The notes: a model not told the origin generated them from the letters alone. 64,000 nucleotides of DNA from Candidatus Alistipes faecavium (GCA_019118605.1 DWYP01000049.1:1-64000); one strand, 5' to 3'. Shown: positions 1-8,839, counted from the stretch's first letter. Made by a program: numbers and translations.

Positions 1-561
<561 letters not shown>

Positions 562-622
562 CCGCAAGGCAATATCGCGACACATCGTCCGTTTGGGAAA
601 GAAAGATACGAGAGATTGGAAT

Positions 623-1166
623 ATGAAACGACCGCATGTGCTGCTTACCATACTGTTTCTGACTACGACGCTTCTGACCTCGGCCCAAAAGCCGCTCTAC
701 CTGGTCAACGGCATCGAACGAAGCAACATCGACTCCATTCCCCCCCGAAGAGATCGAACACGTCGAGACCCTCCCGGCCGACGAGGAAACCATTGCCCGC
801 TACGGCGAGAAGGCTGCAAACGGCGTGATGCTCATCACGCTGCGCTACGACACCCCGGCCCTTTTCTCCGACACCACGACCTTCGACCGCTACATCGCCC
901 GCCGCGTGCGGTGGGACGACGACGAGCCCGTGGCACGCGTCGTCGTGCGCTACACCGTCGCACCCGACGGCCGGGCCGTTGCGGGCGAGACGCTCGAAGC
1001 GACCGACAACCGGCTCAAACGCCGCGTGCTGAAGGCCCTCGAAGAGGCCCCGGCGTGGCGTCCCGCGCAGAAGAACGGCAAGGCCGTCGCCAGCCAGGGC
1101 GTCCTGCGCATCCAGCTCCCCGAAGGGCGTCCGATGCCCCGCCGGGTCGAGCTCATATACCGGTAA
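623..1166 (+). pseudogene. Secreted plug/TonB-C-like protein, split by a frameshift in a C7 tract
   Basis: Two adjoining frames form one protein if a single base is removed from the run of seven C at 740-746. The first frame starts at ATG 623 and gives a signal peptide ending near LLTSAQ, then YLVNGIERSNIDSIPP. The second resumes as EEIEHVETLPADEETIARYG and then KAANGVMLITLR. The middle resembles the end of a TonB-receptor plug domain (ANGVxLIT). The last 80 residues (VAPDGRAVAGETLEATD through WRPAQKNGKAV) resemble the C-terminal domain of TonB-type energy transducers. The corrected product would be about 180 residues, exported to the periplasm. As written, translation from 623 runs into an unrelated frame. 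This could be a sequencing error, a real mutation or a phase-variable tract; function unknown. Confidence 0.7.
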
Positions 1167-1193
1167 CCAACAAACCAACATAACCCGAAGCGT

Positions 1194-2105
1194 ATGAAAG
1201 CAAACTCGCTCTCCGCCTGGATCCTGGCCGTGAGACCCTACAGTCTCGGCAATTCGGTCATCCTGATCCTCGTCGCCGCGGCCCTGGCATGGACCGACGG
1301 GATCTTCCACTGGTTGCCCACCGTGCTGTGCCTGCTCTTCGCCGTGCTGATGCAGTGTACGGCCAACCTGGTCAACGACCTCTGGGACTATATGAAAGGC
1401 GCCGACCAGCCCGACCGGCTGGGACCCGACCGCGCCTTCGCCAAAGGGTATATCACCCTCCGGGCCATGAAGGCCGGGATCGCCGCCTTCACCGTGGCGG
1501 CCGGAGCCGCGGGAATCGGCATCCTTCTCTGGGCCATGCGCCACAACACCCTCGTCTGGGGCGGCTGGGAACTCGTCGCCGCGGGCGTCGCGTGCCTCGT
1601 CTTCGCCTACTTCTACACCGCCGGGCCGTGGCCCCTGGCCTACCACGGGCTGGGCGACGTGGCCGTCGTGCTCTTCTTCGGGCTCGTGCCCGTAGGTCTG
1701 ACCTACTACGTGCTGACCGGCACGTGGGGATGGGAGACGACCGTCGCCGCGCTGGCCTGCGGACTTGTGATCGACACCATGCTGATGGTCAACAACTTCC
1801 GAGACCGCGAAGAGGACGCCCGCTGCCACAAGCGCACGGTGGTCGTCTGCTTCGGCGCCGACGTCGGCCGCTGGGGATACCTCGCGCTCGGAGTCGCCGC
1901 CGTCGCACTGTGTCTCACGCTGCTGGCCGCCGGACGCGTGTGGGCCGCGCTGCTGCCGCTCCTGTACCATTCGGCGCACATCGCCACGTGGCGCAAGATG
2001 GTGCGCATCGACCACGGCGACGCGCTGAACGTCTGCCTCGGCGAAACGGCCCGCAACATCCTGCTCTTCGGAGCCCTCTTCACCCTCGGAATCCTCCTCG
2101 GATGA
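1194..2105 (+). CDS. menA: 1,4-dihydroxy-2-naphthoate polyprenyltransferase
   Basis: Integral membrane prenyltransferase of the UbiA superfamily. MenA attaches a polyprenyl chain to 1,4-dihydroxy-2-naphthoate to make demethylmenaquinone, the quinone step needed for anaerobic respiration in Bacteroidota. The protein has 303 residues, the usual length, with about eight or nine hydrophobic segments. The first Asp-rich motif is NDLWDYMKGAD (near residue 62) and the second is NNFRDREEDARCHKRT (near residue 200); together they bind the Mg-diphosphate. ATG 1194 is 27 bases after the preceding gene. The stop overlaps the xseA start (ATGA at 2102-2105), so the two are probably translationally coupled, although their functions are unrelated. 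Confidence 0.92.
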   Translation: MKANSLSAWILAVRPYSLGNSVILILVAAALAWTDGIFHWLPTVLCLLFAVLMQCTANLVNDLWDYMKGADQPDRLGPDRAFAKGYITLRAMKAGIAAFTVAAGAAGIGILLWAMRHNTLVWGGWELVAAGVACLVFAYFYTAGPWPLAYHGLGDVAVVLFFGLVPVGLTYYVLTGTWGWETTVAALACGLVIDTMLMVNNFRDREEDARCHKRTVVVCFGADVGRWGYLALGVAAVALCLTLLAAGRVWAALLPLLYHSAHIATWRKMVRIDHGDALNVCLGETARNILLFGALFTLGILLG

Positions 2106-3337
2106 CACCCGACGAACGGCATATCACCCTGCGGGAGCTGCAGCTCCGCGTGAAGGAGGTGCTCGAGGGCGCCTTCGCGCTCCCGGTGTGGGTCAGCGCC
2201 GAGATCGCCGAGATCAAGCTCAACCGCTCGGGACACTGCTACCTCGAGCTCGTAGAGAAGGGCGGCGACAACGGAGTCCCCACGGCGCAGGCCCGGGCCG
2301 TGATCTGGCGTTCGCACTATCCCCGCATTGCAGGCTATTTCGAGGCCGAGACGGGCCAGCGGCTCGACGCCGGGATCCGGATCCTGGCCAAGGTGCTGGT
2401 ATCGTATCACGAAATTTACGGATTCTCGCTGCAGATCACTGACATCGACCCCGCCTACACGCTCGGCGACATGGAGCGCCAGCGGCAGCAGACCATCGCG
2501 CAGCTGCAGCAGGAGGGCGTCTGGGAGATGAACCGCCAGGTGCCGATGCCCGCCGTCGTGCAACGTGTGGCCGTCGTCTCGAGCGCCGGGGCCGCCGGGT
2601 ATCAGGACTTTCTCAAGGAGCTCGCGCGCAGCCCCTACCGCTTCGCGCTCACGCTGTTCGAGGCCTACATGCAGGGAGCCGCGGCCGAGGAGTCCATCGT
2701 CGGGGCGCTGTGCGCCATCGCCGCGCGGCAGGAGGAGTTCGACGCCGTGGTCATCATCCGCGGCGGAGGCTCGCGCAGCGACCTGAACTGTTTCAACGCC
2801 TACCGCCTCTGCGCCCACGTCGCACAGTTCCCCCTGCCCGTGGTCACGGGAATCGGACACGACAAGGACACGAGCGTCGCCGACATGGTGGCGCACACGG
2901 CGCTCAAGACCCCGACGGCCGTGGCAGGATGGCTCGTCGAGCGCATGGAGACGCTCGAGGGGTGGCTGGACGCCGCGGCCCTGCAGCTCCACGACGGGGT
3001 GCTGCGCCTGGCCCGTACCGAGCAGCTGCGCCTCGAGGAGTTTGCGGGCAGCATCCGGCACCTGAGCCTCGGGATGCTCCGTCAGCGCGGCGTGGAGATC
3101 GCCGGGCGCGAGGAGGTGTTCCGCAGCGCCGTGGCGGCCTTTTTCCGCGAGCAGCGCCAGCGGATCGGCTCCCTCGGGGAGCTGGTCGCAAGCCGCTCGC
3201 CGCAACAGATCCTCCGCATGGGGTTTGCCGTGGTGCGCGCCGAAGGGCGCGCCGTGGCATCGGTGCGGCAGGTAACGAAGGGACAGTCCCTGACGGTCGA
3301 AGTGGCCGACGGGGAGTTCTCCGCAGAAGCAAAGTAA
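2102..3337 (+). CDS. xseA: Exodeoxyribonuclease VII large subunit
   Basis: Large catalytic subunit of exonuclease VII, which degrades single-stranded DNA in both directions to short oligonucleotides. The protein has 411 residues. The N-terminal OB-fold (to about residue 110) includes VWVSAEIAEIKLNRSGHCYLEL. The Exonuc_VII_L catalytic region follows with VVSSAGAAGYQDF, VIIRGGGSRSDL and TGIGHDKDTSVAD. A helical C-terminal part would hold the small subunit. I chose ATG 2102, which overlaps the menA stop; an open frame extends much further upstream but only inside menA. xseB follows 12 bases later, the usual pairing. Confidence 0.95.
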   Translation: MTPDERHITLRELQLRVKEVLEGAFALPVWVSAEIAEIKLNRSGHCYLELVEKGGDNGVPTAQARAVIWRSHYPRIAGYFEAETGQRLDAGIRILAKVLVSYHEIYGFSLQITDIDPAYTLGDMERQRQQTIAQLQQEGVWEMNRQVPMPAVVQRVAVVSSAGAAGYQDFLKELARSPYRFALTLFEAYMQGAAAEESIVGALCAIAARQEEFDAVVIIRGGGSRSDLNCFNAYRLCAHVAQFPLPVVTGIGHDKDTSVADMVAHTALKTPTAVAGWLVERMETLEGWLDAAALQLHDGVLRLARTEQLRLEEFAGSIRHLSLGMLRQRGVEIAGREEVFRSAVAAFFREQRQRIGSLGELVASRSPQQILRMGFAVVRAEGRAVASVRQVTKGQSLTVEVADGEFSAEAK

Positions 3338-3349
3338 TCAGCAACAGAT

Positions 3350-3547
3350 ATGGCAAAGAAAAAAGAGGAACCCGCATACGCCGAGGCGATCGCCGAAATC
3401 GAGCGCATCATCGGGCGTTTCCGCAACGAAGAGATGGACGTGGACAGCCTCGCCGCAGAGGTTCGACGCGCCACGGAACTGATCGCCTCCTGCAAGGAGC
3501 GGCTGCGCCGCACGGAGGAGGAGGTGAACAAGATCCTCGGAGCATGA
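3350..3547 (+). CDS. xseB: Exodeoxyribonuclease VII small subunit
   Basis: Small helical subunit (65 residues) of exonuclease VII, several copies of which pack along the coiled coil of each XseA. The sequence is highly charged and predicted all-helical (YAEAIAEIERIIGRF, then LAAEVRRATELI and EEEVNKIL), which matches the family in length and pattern. It lies 12 bases after xseA, and its stop overlaps the ATG of the downstream methyltransferase (ATGA at 3544-3547), which suggests translational coupling of all three. Confidence 0.92.
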   Translation: MAKKKEEPAYAEAIAEIERIIGRFRNEEMDVDSLAAEVRRATELIASCKERLRRTEEEVNKILGA

Positions 3548-4317
3548 AACGGCTGATTCGCTGGGCCCTGAACCACATCCCGCGCCCGGTGCTGCAGCGC
3601 CTGGCAGGATGGGCCGTACCCCTCGCGGGGATCTTCTACCGCGGGCGCGGCGCGGAGTGTCCGGTATGCGGGGCGAAGTACCGCAAGTTCCTCCCCTACG
3701 GATACGTGCAGTCGCGGCCGAACGCCCTCTGTCCGAAGTGTCTCTCGCTGGAGCGCCACCGCCTGCTGTGGCTCTATCTCACGCGCGAGACCGACCTCCT
3801 GACAGCCTTCCCGCGCACACTGCACATCGCCCCCGAGGTGTGCATCATGCGCCACCTGAAGCCCCACTTCGCCGCGCATCCCGGGCAGTACGTGACGGCC
3901 GACCTCGAAAGCCCGCTCGCCGACCTGCATTTCGACATCCAGCAGATCCCGCTCGCCGACGACTCGGTCGACGTCGTGCTCTGCAACCACATTCTCGAGC
4001 ATGTGGCCGACGACCGCAGGGCCCTCGGAGAACTGCACCGGATCCTGAAGCCCGGGGGCTGGGGCATCCTCCTTTCGCCCGTGGACCGCGACTACGAGGC
4101 GACCTACGAGGACGACTCGATCACCGACCCGGCGGAGCGCACGCGGATCTTCGGGCAGTACGACCACCGGCGCATCTACGGGCAGGACTACGTGGAGCGG
4201 CTGCGCGGGGCGGGATTCGAAGCCGCGGACATCGACTACGCCGCCTCGTTCACCGAAGAGGAGCGCCGCCGCTACGCGCTTCCCGAAGACCATATCTACG
4301 TGGTATACAAGCACTGA
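3544..4317 (+). CDS. Zinc-ribbon SAM-dependent methyltransferase
   Basis: Class I methyltransferase of 257 residues with an unidentified substrate. A four-cysteine zinc ribbon near residues 39-65 (CPVCG, then CPKC) precedes a shortened Rossmann fold. The usual motif I is atypical, appearing as LHIAPEVCIMRHLK. The acidic position is in VTADLESPLADLHFD, motif IV is VVLCNHILEHV, and LKPGGWGILLSPV follows. HILEHV and LKPGG are hallmarks of Methyltransf_11-type enzymes. The gene overlaps xseB by four bases. Comparable zinc-ribbon methyltransferases in other genomes are mostly uncharacterised and some sit in polysaccharide loci, so I do not assign a pathway. Confidence 0.8.
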   Translation: MKRLIRWALNHIPRPVLQRLAGWAVPLAGIFYRGRGAECPVCGAKYRKFLPYGYVQSRPNALCPKCLSLERHRLLWLYLTRETDLLTAFPRTLHIAPEVCIMRHLKPHFAAHPGQYVTADLESPLADLHFDIQQIPLADDSVDVVLCNHILEHVADDRRALGELHRILKPGGWGILLSPVDRDYEATYEDDSITDPAERTRIFGQYDHRRIYGQDYVERLRGAGFEAADIDYAASFTEEERRRYALPEDHIYVVYKH

Positions 4318-4378
4318 CCGAGCCCCGGAGCCGGAAAAGAAGCCGGAGTGGGGCCGGGGGAAGTCAAAAAAGGCGGGA

Positions 4379-5014
4379 TTACCGGGTGCGGCGGGCTACG
4401 ATGCAGAGACAGCCCCGCGGATGGCGGTGCACGGAGATATTGCCGAATCCGGCATCGGAAAGGTGCTGCGTCAGGGTTGCGGCCGAATACACGGTCATAT
4501 CGCCGATCCGCCGGGTCCATTTCACCCACCGGGGATCCTCCGGATCTCCCGCCTCGCAGACAATCAGAAAACAGCCCCCCGGACGCAACACCCTTGCCAC
4601 CTCCGAGAAAGCGCGCGGAAGGTTTTTCCAGAAATATACCGTTTCAAAAGCAACTGCTGCATCGAAAGCCTCCGAGGCACAGGGAAGGCTGTCGGCCGAT
4701 CCCTGTTCGACGAAGCAGCGGACGCCCAGTTCCCGGCGGTTGCGGCGTCGCGCAAACGCCACGCTCTCGGGCGACGGGTCGACCCCGCAGGCGACGCCAT
4801 CGGGACACAGCTCGAGGATGCGTCGCAGCACGGCACCGCCCCCGCACCCGATGTCGAGCGTCCGCCACGACGCCTGCCAGGGCAGGAACGACAGGCCCCA
4901 GCGGTGGAGCGGGGCGTGCCCGCAGTTCATTCCGCGCAGCATGAAGCGGCCCCAGAAGCCTTCGGGGAAGCGGGTATGCCGCAAAAGTCTGTCAAGAAAA
5001 GAGTTTTGTCCCAT
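4379..5014 (-). CDS. Class I SAM-dependent methyltransferase
   Basis: Soluble methyltransferase of 211 residues. Motif I is TLDIGCGGGAVLRRI, the adenosine-binding acidic residue is in GVDPSPESVAFAR, then ADSLPCASEAFDAAVAFETV and VLRPGGCFLIV follow. The N-terminus (SFLDRLLRHTRFPEGFWGR) resembles small-molecule methyltransferases common in gut Bacteroidota; substrate unknown. I chose ATG 5014 (MGQNSF) because family members begin near this point. An upstream ATG at 5059 would add 15 residues. The hemolysin III-like gene ends 149 bases upstream on the same strand, so this gene may be transcribed separately. Confidence 0.82.
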   Translation of the reverse strand: MGQNSFLDRLLRHTRFPEGFWGRFMLRGMNCGHAPLHRWGLSFLPWQASWRTLDIGCGGGAVLRRILELCPDGVACGVDPSPESVAFARRRNRRELGVRCFVEQGSADSLPCASEAFDAAVAFETVYFWKNLPRAFSEVARVLRPGGCFLIVCEAGDPEDPRWVKWTRRIGDMTVYSAATLTQHLSDAGFGNISVHRHPRGCLCIVARRTR

Positions 5015-5163
5015 AATCGTCCGAAATTTGCGCCGGACGGGTGCATCGCCATCCGTCATGGCAAAGGTCGCGCATTTCTCCCGACGCCGCAATACCCAGA
5101 AATGCGGATTTTCGACACGGGCCGGACAAGATGCGCATGCGGGAAACGGGCCCCGCCGGGGGA

Positions 5164-5820
5164 TCAGTAGAGGTAGAAGACGATGCCGATGAAGTGGCAG
5201 ACCACCGCGAGGTTGATCAGCAGGTGCCAGACCATGTGGTGGTAGCGGAAACCCTTGCGGGCGTAGCACCACGCCCCCAGCGTGTAGAGCACCCCTCCGG
5301 CGGCGATCAGCCACAGCAGCGGCACCGAGGCGTGGCGGATGAACAGCGGAAGGAAGAAGACGATCGTCCACCCCATCACCAGGTAGATCGTCAGGCTGAC
5401 GGCCGGGATCGAGCGCCGCGACAGGGACTTGTAGAAGATCCCGAAGAGCACCATCGCCCACTGCAGCACGGTGATGAAGATCCCCTGCCAGCCCCCGATC
5501 ACCGACAGCGCAATGGGCGTATAGCTCCCGGCGATGGCCACGTAGATGAATATGTGGTCCAGGATATGGAACACCTCCTTGTGCCGCGAGACCGGATTCA
5601 TCGAGTGGTAGAGCGTCGAGGCCAGGAACATCAAAAAGATCGATATCACGAAAACCGAGACCGAAACGGCCGCCAGCACCCCGTCGGGGTCGTGCACGTA
5701 GGCCCACACCGCGGCGAACGGAAGCGCCAGCAACGCGGCGAACGACATCACGCCGTGCGACACCGCATTGGCGATCTCCTCACCCAGCGTCGGCACATAG
5801 GGACTCTTTTTCTGCTTCAT
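5164..5820 (-). CDS. Hemolysin III / YqfA-family (PAQR-like) membrane protein
   Basis: Integral inner-membrane protein of 218 residues with about seven hydrophobic segments, the typical HlyIII/PAQR layout. Family marks include an early E-E-I-AN-AVSHG segment, STLYHS in the second/third helix, HILDHIFIYVAIAGSYTP, and the late HMVWHLLINLA with a conserved H. In PAQR proteins the conserved Ser/Asp/His residues form a zinc-dependent hydrolase-like site; a haemolytic role in this organism is not implied. The gene is divergent from the Rel gene, and the 81-base intergenic region holds candidate promoters for both directions. Confidence 0.88.
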   Translation of the reverse strand: MKQKKSPYVPTLGEEIANAVSHGVMSFAALLALPFAAVWAYVHDPDGVLAAVSVSVFVISIFLMFLASTLYHSMNPVSRHKEVFHILDHIFIYVAIAGSYTPIALSVIGGWQGIFITVLQWAMVLFGIFYKSLSRRSIPAVSLTIYLVMGWTIVFFLPLFIRHASVPLLWLIAAGGVLYTLGAWCYARKGFRYHHMVWHLLINLAVVCHFIGIVFYLY

Positions 5821-5846
5821 CTGGCAACGTATTCGATTTCACCGTA

Positions 5847-5854
5847 CAAATTTA
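5847..5854 (-). promoter_or_regulatory. Candidate -7 element for the hemolysin III-like gene
   Basis: Read on the minus strand this is TAAATTTG, matching the Bacteroidota -7 consensus TAnnTTTG, 26 bases before ATG 5820. I see no matching TTG about 19 bases upstream, so support is partial. Confidence 0.4.
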
Positions 5855-5867
5855 TAATTTTTTTTCA

Positions 5868-5875
5868 TATCTTTG
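5868..5875 (+). promoter_or_regulatory. Candidate -7 element for rel
   Basis: TATCTTTG matches TAnnTTTG and lies 26 bases before ATG 5902. It sits in an AT-rich island within GC-rich flanks. No clear -33 TTG at the right spacing. Confidence 0.55.
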
Positions 5876-5901
5876 CCCTCAACGGTTATTGGTTAGGTAA
5901 A

Positions 5902-8109
5902 ATGGACTTTTCGCGCTACGAAAATCTCCGTTCGCTTGTGCGTACGAACTTCTCGGAGCAGACGCAACGTCTGGTCGACGAGGCGCTGGAGTATGCTGAA
6001 GCGAAACTCGGATCGCTCACGCGCTACGACGGTTCGCCCCTGATCGGGCACGGAGTCGCCGTGGCCGAGATCGTAATCTCCGAAGTGGGGCTCGGGCGCA
6101 ACTCCACCCTCTCGTCGATCCTCCACGACGTCGTGCGGATCGCCCACAAGCAGCTCCCCGCCGAGGAGTTCCTCGCCCTGACCGCCGACATCCGCAACCG
6201 CTTCGGAGAACAGGTCGTCGGCATCACCATGGGACTCTCGAACATCTCCGAACTCAAGCTCAAGGTCGCAAAGGAGCAGGCCGACAACTTCCGCGACCTG
6301 ATCGTCAGCTACTCCGAAGACCCGCGCGTGATCCTCATCAAGCTCGCAGACCGCCTCGAGGTGATGCGCTCGCTGGAGATGTTCCCCCGCGAGAAGTGGC
6401 GCAAGAAGAGCTGGGAGTCGATGAACCTCTACGCGCAGATCGCCCACAAGCTGGGGCTCTATGCGATCAAGAGCGAACTGGAGGACATCGCCCTGAAGTA
6501 CCTCGAGCCGAAGGATTACGAACACATCGTCACCAAACTCGAGGAGAGCGCCGAGGAGCGCCGCGCCTTCATCGCCCGCTTCCTCGTGCCCATCGAGCAG
6601 CGCCTCAACCGCCTCGGCATCCGTTACCACATCAAGAGCCGCACGAAGTCGATCTTCTCGATATGGAACAAGATGCACAAGCAGCACGTGCCCTTCGAAG
6701 GCGTGTACGACATCTTCGCCATACGCATCATCATCGACTGCACCCCCGAGCAGGAGAAACCCCTCTGCTGGACCGCCTATTCGGTGGTCACGGACTTCTA
6801 TACGCCCAACCCCAACCGCATGCGCGACTGGATCTCGATCCCCAAGTCGAACGGATACGAGTCGCTGCACACCACCGTCTCGGCCGAAGGCCGCTGGGTC
6901 GAGGTGCAGATCCGCACCGAGCGCATGGACGCCGTGGCCGAGCGCGGTATCGCCGCACACTGGCGGTACAAGGGCGTCGGGCAGGGCGCGCAGACCAGCG
7001 AGCAGTGGCTGAGCCGCCTGCGCGAGCTGATGGAGGACACGACCCACTCGCTGGCGCAGCGTTTCGACGCCAAGCCCGCCTCGGGCGAGATCTTCGTCTT
7101 CACACCGAACGGCGACCTGCGCAAGCTGCCCGAAGGGGCCACGCTGCTCGACTTCGCGTTCGACATCCATACGTCGCTCGGATCGACCTGCGTAGGCGGA
7201 AAGGTCAACAACCGCGCCGCGGCGATCCGCGAGCCGCTGCACAACGGCGACATCGTGGAGATCCAGACCCAGAAGAACCAGACCCCGAAGTCGGACTGGC
7301 TCTCGTTCGTGGTCACCTCGAAGGCCCGGAACAAGATCAAGTCGTTCCTGCGCGAGGAGCAGGCGAAGCATACCCGCATGGGACGCGAGGAGCTCGAGCG
7401 CAAGCTCAAGAACTGGAAGATGGCCCTCTCGATCGACGAGGCCGTGGCCTACCTCGCGCGCCACTTCAAGCTGCGCCTCGGCAGCGAAGTCTACGGACTG
7501 ATCGCCACGCAGAAGCTCGACTTCGGGACAATCAAGGAGCTGCTCGCCCGACACCTCTCGGGCGAAGCCGCCGAGGAGCGCCGCGCAGCCGCCGCGGAGA
7601 TCGAGCGCCAGAAGGCCGCGCAGCACAGCGCCGCGGCCCAGCAGCCCTCCGCCTCGCAGGACGCCCTGGTGATCGACGACGACATCTCGAAGATTCAGTA
7701 CAAGCTGGCCAAGTGCTGCAACCCCATCAAGGGAGACGAGGTCTTCGGGTTCATCACCATCAACTCGGGCATCACGATCCACCGCACGGACTGCCCCAAC
7801 GCCCGGCGCATGCGCGAGAACTACCCTTATCGGGTCATCGAGGCCCGCTGGAGGCAGTCCGCCGAAGGGGCCTTCCGCGTCTCGATACGCATCGTCGCGG
7901 CAGACACCACCGGCATGGCGAACCACATCACCGAGGTAATCATCCGCGACCTGAAGCTCAACATCCGCTCGATCAACTTCGCCGCCGCAGGGAACGGGTG
8001 CATCGCCGGAACGGTCTCCGTCGAGGTTCCCGGCACGGGGGTCGTCGATACGCTGATCCACCAGATCCTCCGCATCAAGGGCGTGCAGCGGGCCTACCGC
8101 ATCAACTGA
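5902..8109 (+). CDS. RelA/SpoT-family (p)ppGpp synthetase with degenerate hydrolase domain
   Basis: Makes the alarmone (p)ppGpp in the stringent response. The 735 residues follow the full Rel order: HD domain (about 45-160), synthetase domain (about 245-375; SIWNKMHKQHV, VYDIFAIRII, ESLHTTV, VEVQIRTERMD), TGS domain from residue 394, the CC region with the Cys pair at 605-606 (LAKCCNPIKGDEV), and a C-terminal ACT domain from about 657. In the HD domain H50, H75 and D76 remain. The usual ED after HDVV is replaced by R79-I80, and the usual HNM after LADRL is EVM. These changes affect residues needed for hydrolysis, so I predict a synthetase-only enzyme. ATG 5902 was chosen because the promoter lies just upstream; the longer open frame has no support. 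Confidence 0.9.
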   Translation: MDFSRYENLRSLVRTNFSEQTQRLVDEALEYAEAKLGSLTRYDGSPLIGHGVAVAEIVISEVGLGRNSTLSSILHDVVRIAHKQLPAEEFLALTADIRNRFGEQVVGITMGLSNISELKLKVAKEQADNFRDLIVSYSEDPRVILIKLADRLEVMRSLEMFPREKWRKKSWESMNLYAQIAHKLGLYAIKSELEDIALKYLEPKDYEHIVTKLEESAEERRAFIARFLVPIEQRLNRLGIRYHIKSRTKSIFSIWNKMHKQHVPFEGVYDIFAIRIIIDCTPEQEKPLCWTAYSVVTDFYTPNPNRMRDWISIPKSNGYESLHTTVSAEGRWVEVQIRTERMDAVAERGIAAHWRYKGVGQGAQTSEQWLSRLRELMEDTTHSLAQRFDAKPASGEIFVFTPNGDLRKLPEGATLLDFAFDIHTSLGSTCVGGKVNNRAAAIREPLHNGDIVEIQTQKNQTPKSDWLSFVVTSKARNKIKSFLREEQAKHTRMGREELERKLKNWKMALSIDEAVAYLARHFKLRLGSEVYGLIATQKLDFGTIKELLARHLSGEAAEERRAAAAEIERQKAAQHSAAAQQPSASQDALVIDDDISKIQYKLAKCCNPIKGDEVFGFITINSGITIHRTDCPNARRMRENYPYRVIEARWRQSAEGAFRVSIRIVAADTTGMANHITEVIIRDLKLNIRSINFAAAGNGCIAGTVSVEVPGTGVVDTLIHQILRIKGVQRAYRIN

Positions 8110-8180
8110 ACCGCAACCGAACCGCAATCGAAACCATTCACATATTTTTTCACCCACATTTTTCACCCACCTTTCGATAA

Positions 8181-8801
8181 ATGAATAACAACTCAATCAG
8201 CGTCGTATTTGCCGACTCGTCGCATGCGCACTACGCTCCGCGTATCTGCCAGCTGATCTACGAGTCCGCCTTGCAGCGGGGAACGGGTATCGCCAAGCGA
8301 TCCCCCGAGTACATCGCCGCAAAAATGACCGGTGGCAAGGCCGTCGTGGCGCTGGACGGTGAAAGGCTGGTCGGATTCAGCTACATCGAGTGCTGGGGGC
8401 ACGGCGATTTCGTCGCTACCTCCGGACTGATCGTCGACCCCGAGTACCGCCACATGGGACTCGCCGAGCAAATCAAACGACGAACCTTCGAGCTGGCCCG
8501 ACGACGATTCCCGTATGCGAAGTTATTCAGTATCACTACGTCGCTTCCGGTCATGAAGCTGAATTCCCGCATGGGGTACGTCCCGGTGACCTTCTCCGAG
8601 CTGACCGAGGACGAGGAGTTCTGGAAAGGGTGCGAAGGGTGTTGCAACTACGACATCCTCCAGCGCAACCACCGCCGCATGTGCCTCTGCACGGGCATGC
8701 TCTACGACCCCGCGAAGGAGCCGCCGAAGAAACAGTCGAAGGTCGCTCCCTACGTCATGTTCCTCAGGAACAAGATCAAGAAGCTCTTCCACCTGAAGTA
8801 A
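8181..8801 (+). CDS. GNAT acyltransferase, probable N-acylglutamate synthase of the arginine pathway
   Basis: GNAT-fold acyltransferase of 206 residues. The acyl-CoA binding loop is VDPEYRHMGLAEQIKRR (R-x-x-G-x-A), preceded by beta strands carrying VGFSYIECWGHGDFVATSG. It is the first gene of the arginine cluster, 38 bases before argG and co-directional. The cluster lacks a classical argA or argJ, so this is the natural candidate for acylating glutamate in the first step. From memory, a GNAT gene next to argG in Bacteroides thetaiotaomicron was assigned this role by mutant fitness data. A Cys-rich segment (KGCEGCCNYDILQ) near residue 152 is unusual for GNATs. The GNAT assignment is firm; the substrate is inferred from context. 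Confidence 0.78.
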   Translation: MNNNSISVVFADSSHAHYAPRICQLIYESALQRGTGIAKRSPEYIAAKMTGGKAVVALDGERLVGFSYIECWGHGDFVATSGLIVDPEYRHMGLAEQIKRRTFELARRRFPYAKLFSITTSLPVMKLNSRMGYVPVTFSELTEDEEFWKGCEGCCNYDILQRNHRRMCLCTGMLYDPAKEPPKKQSKVAPYVMFLRNKIKKLFHLK

Positions 8802-8818
8802 AACAAGAAGTAAAACAA
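8795..8818 (+). repeat. 12-bp perfect tandem duplication at the GNAT stop
   Basis: The unit GAAGTAAAACAA occurs twice in tandem at 8795-8806 and 8807-8818. It spans the GNAT stop codon (TAA 8799-8801) and duplicates it in frame, extending the A-rich leader of argG. Confidence 0.85.
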
Positions 8819-8839
8819 GAAAAAACAAAATACACGATC

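Noticed and set aside
705..2108. A 467-codon open frame on the minus strand opposite menA and the frameshifted gene
   Set aside because: The sequence is GC-rich and its translation has low-complexity Arg/Gly/Glu composition with no family resemblance. It is a shadow of menA.
5015..5707. Possible N-terminal extension or fusion of the methyltransferase at 4379-5014
   Set aside because: The open frame extends back over the hemolysin III gene only as a shadow. The methyltransferase has a normal N-terminus at 5014.
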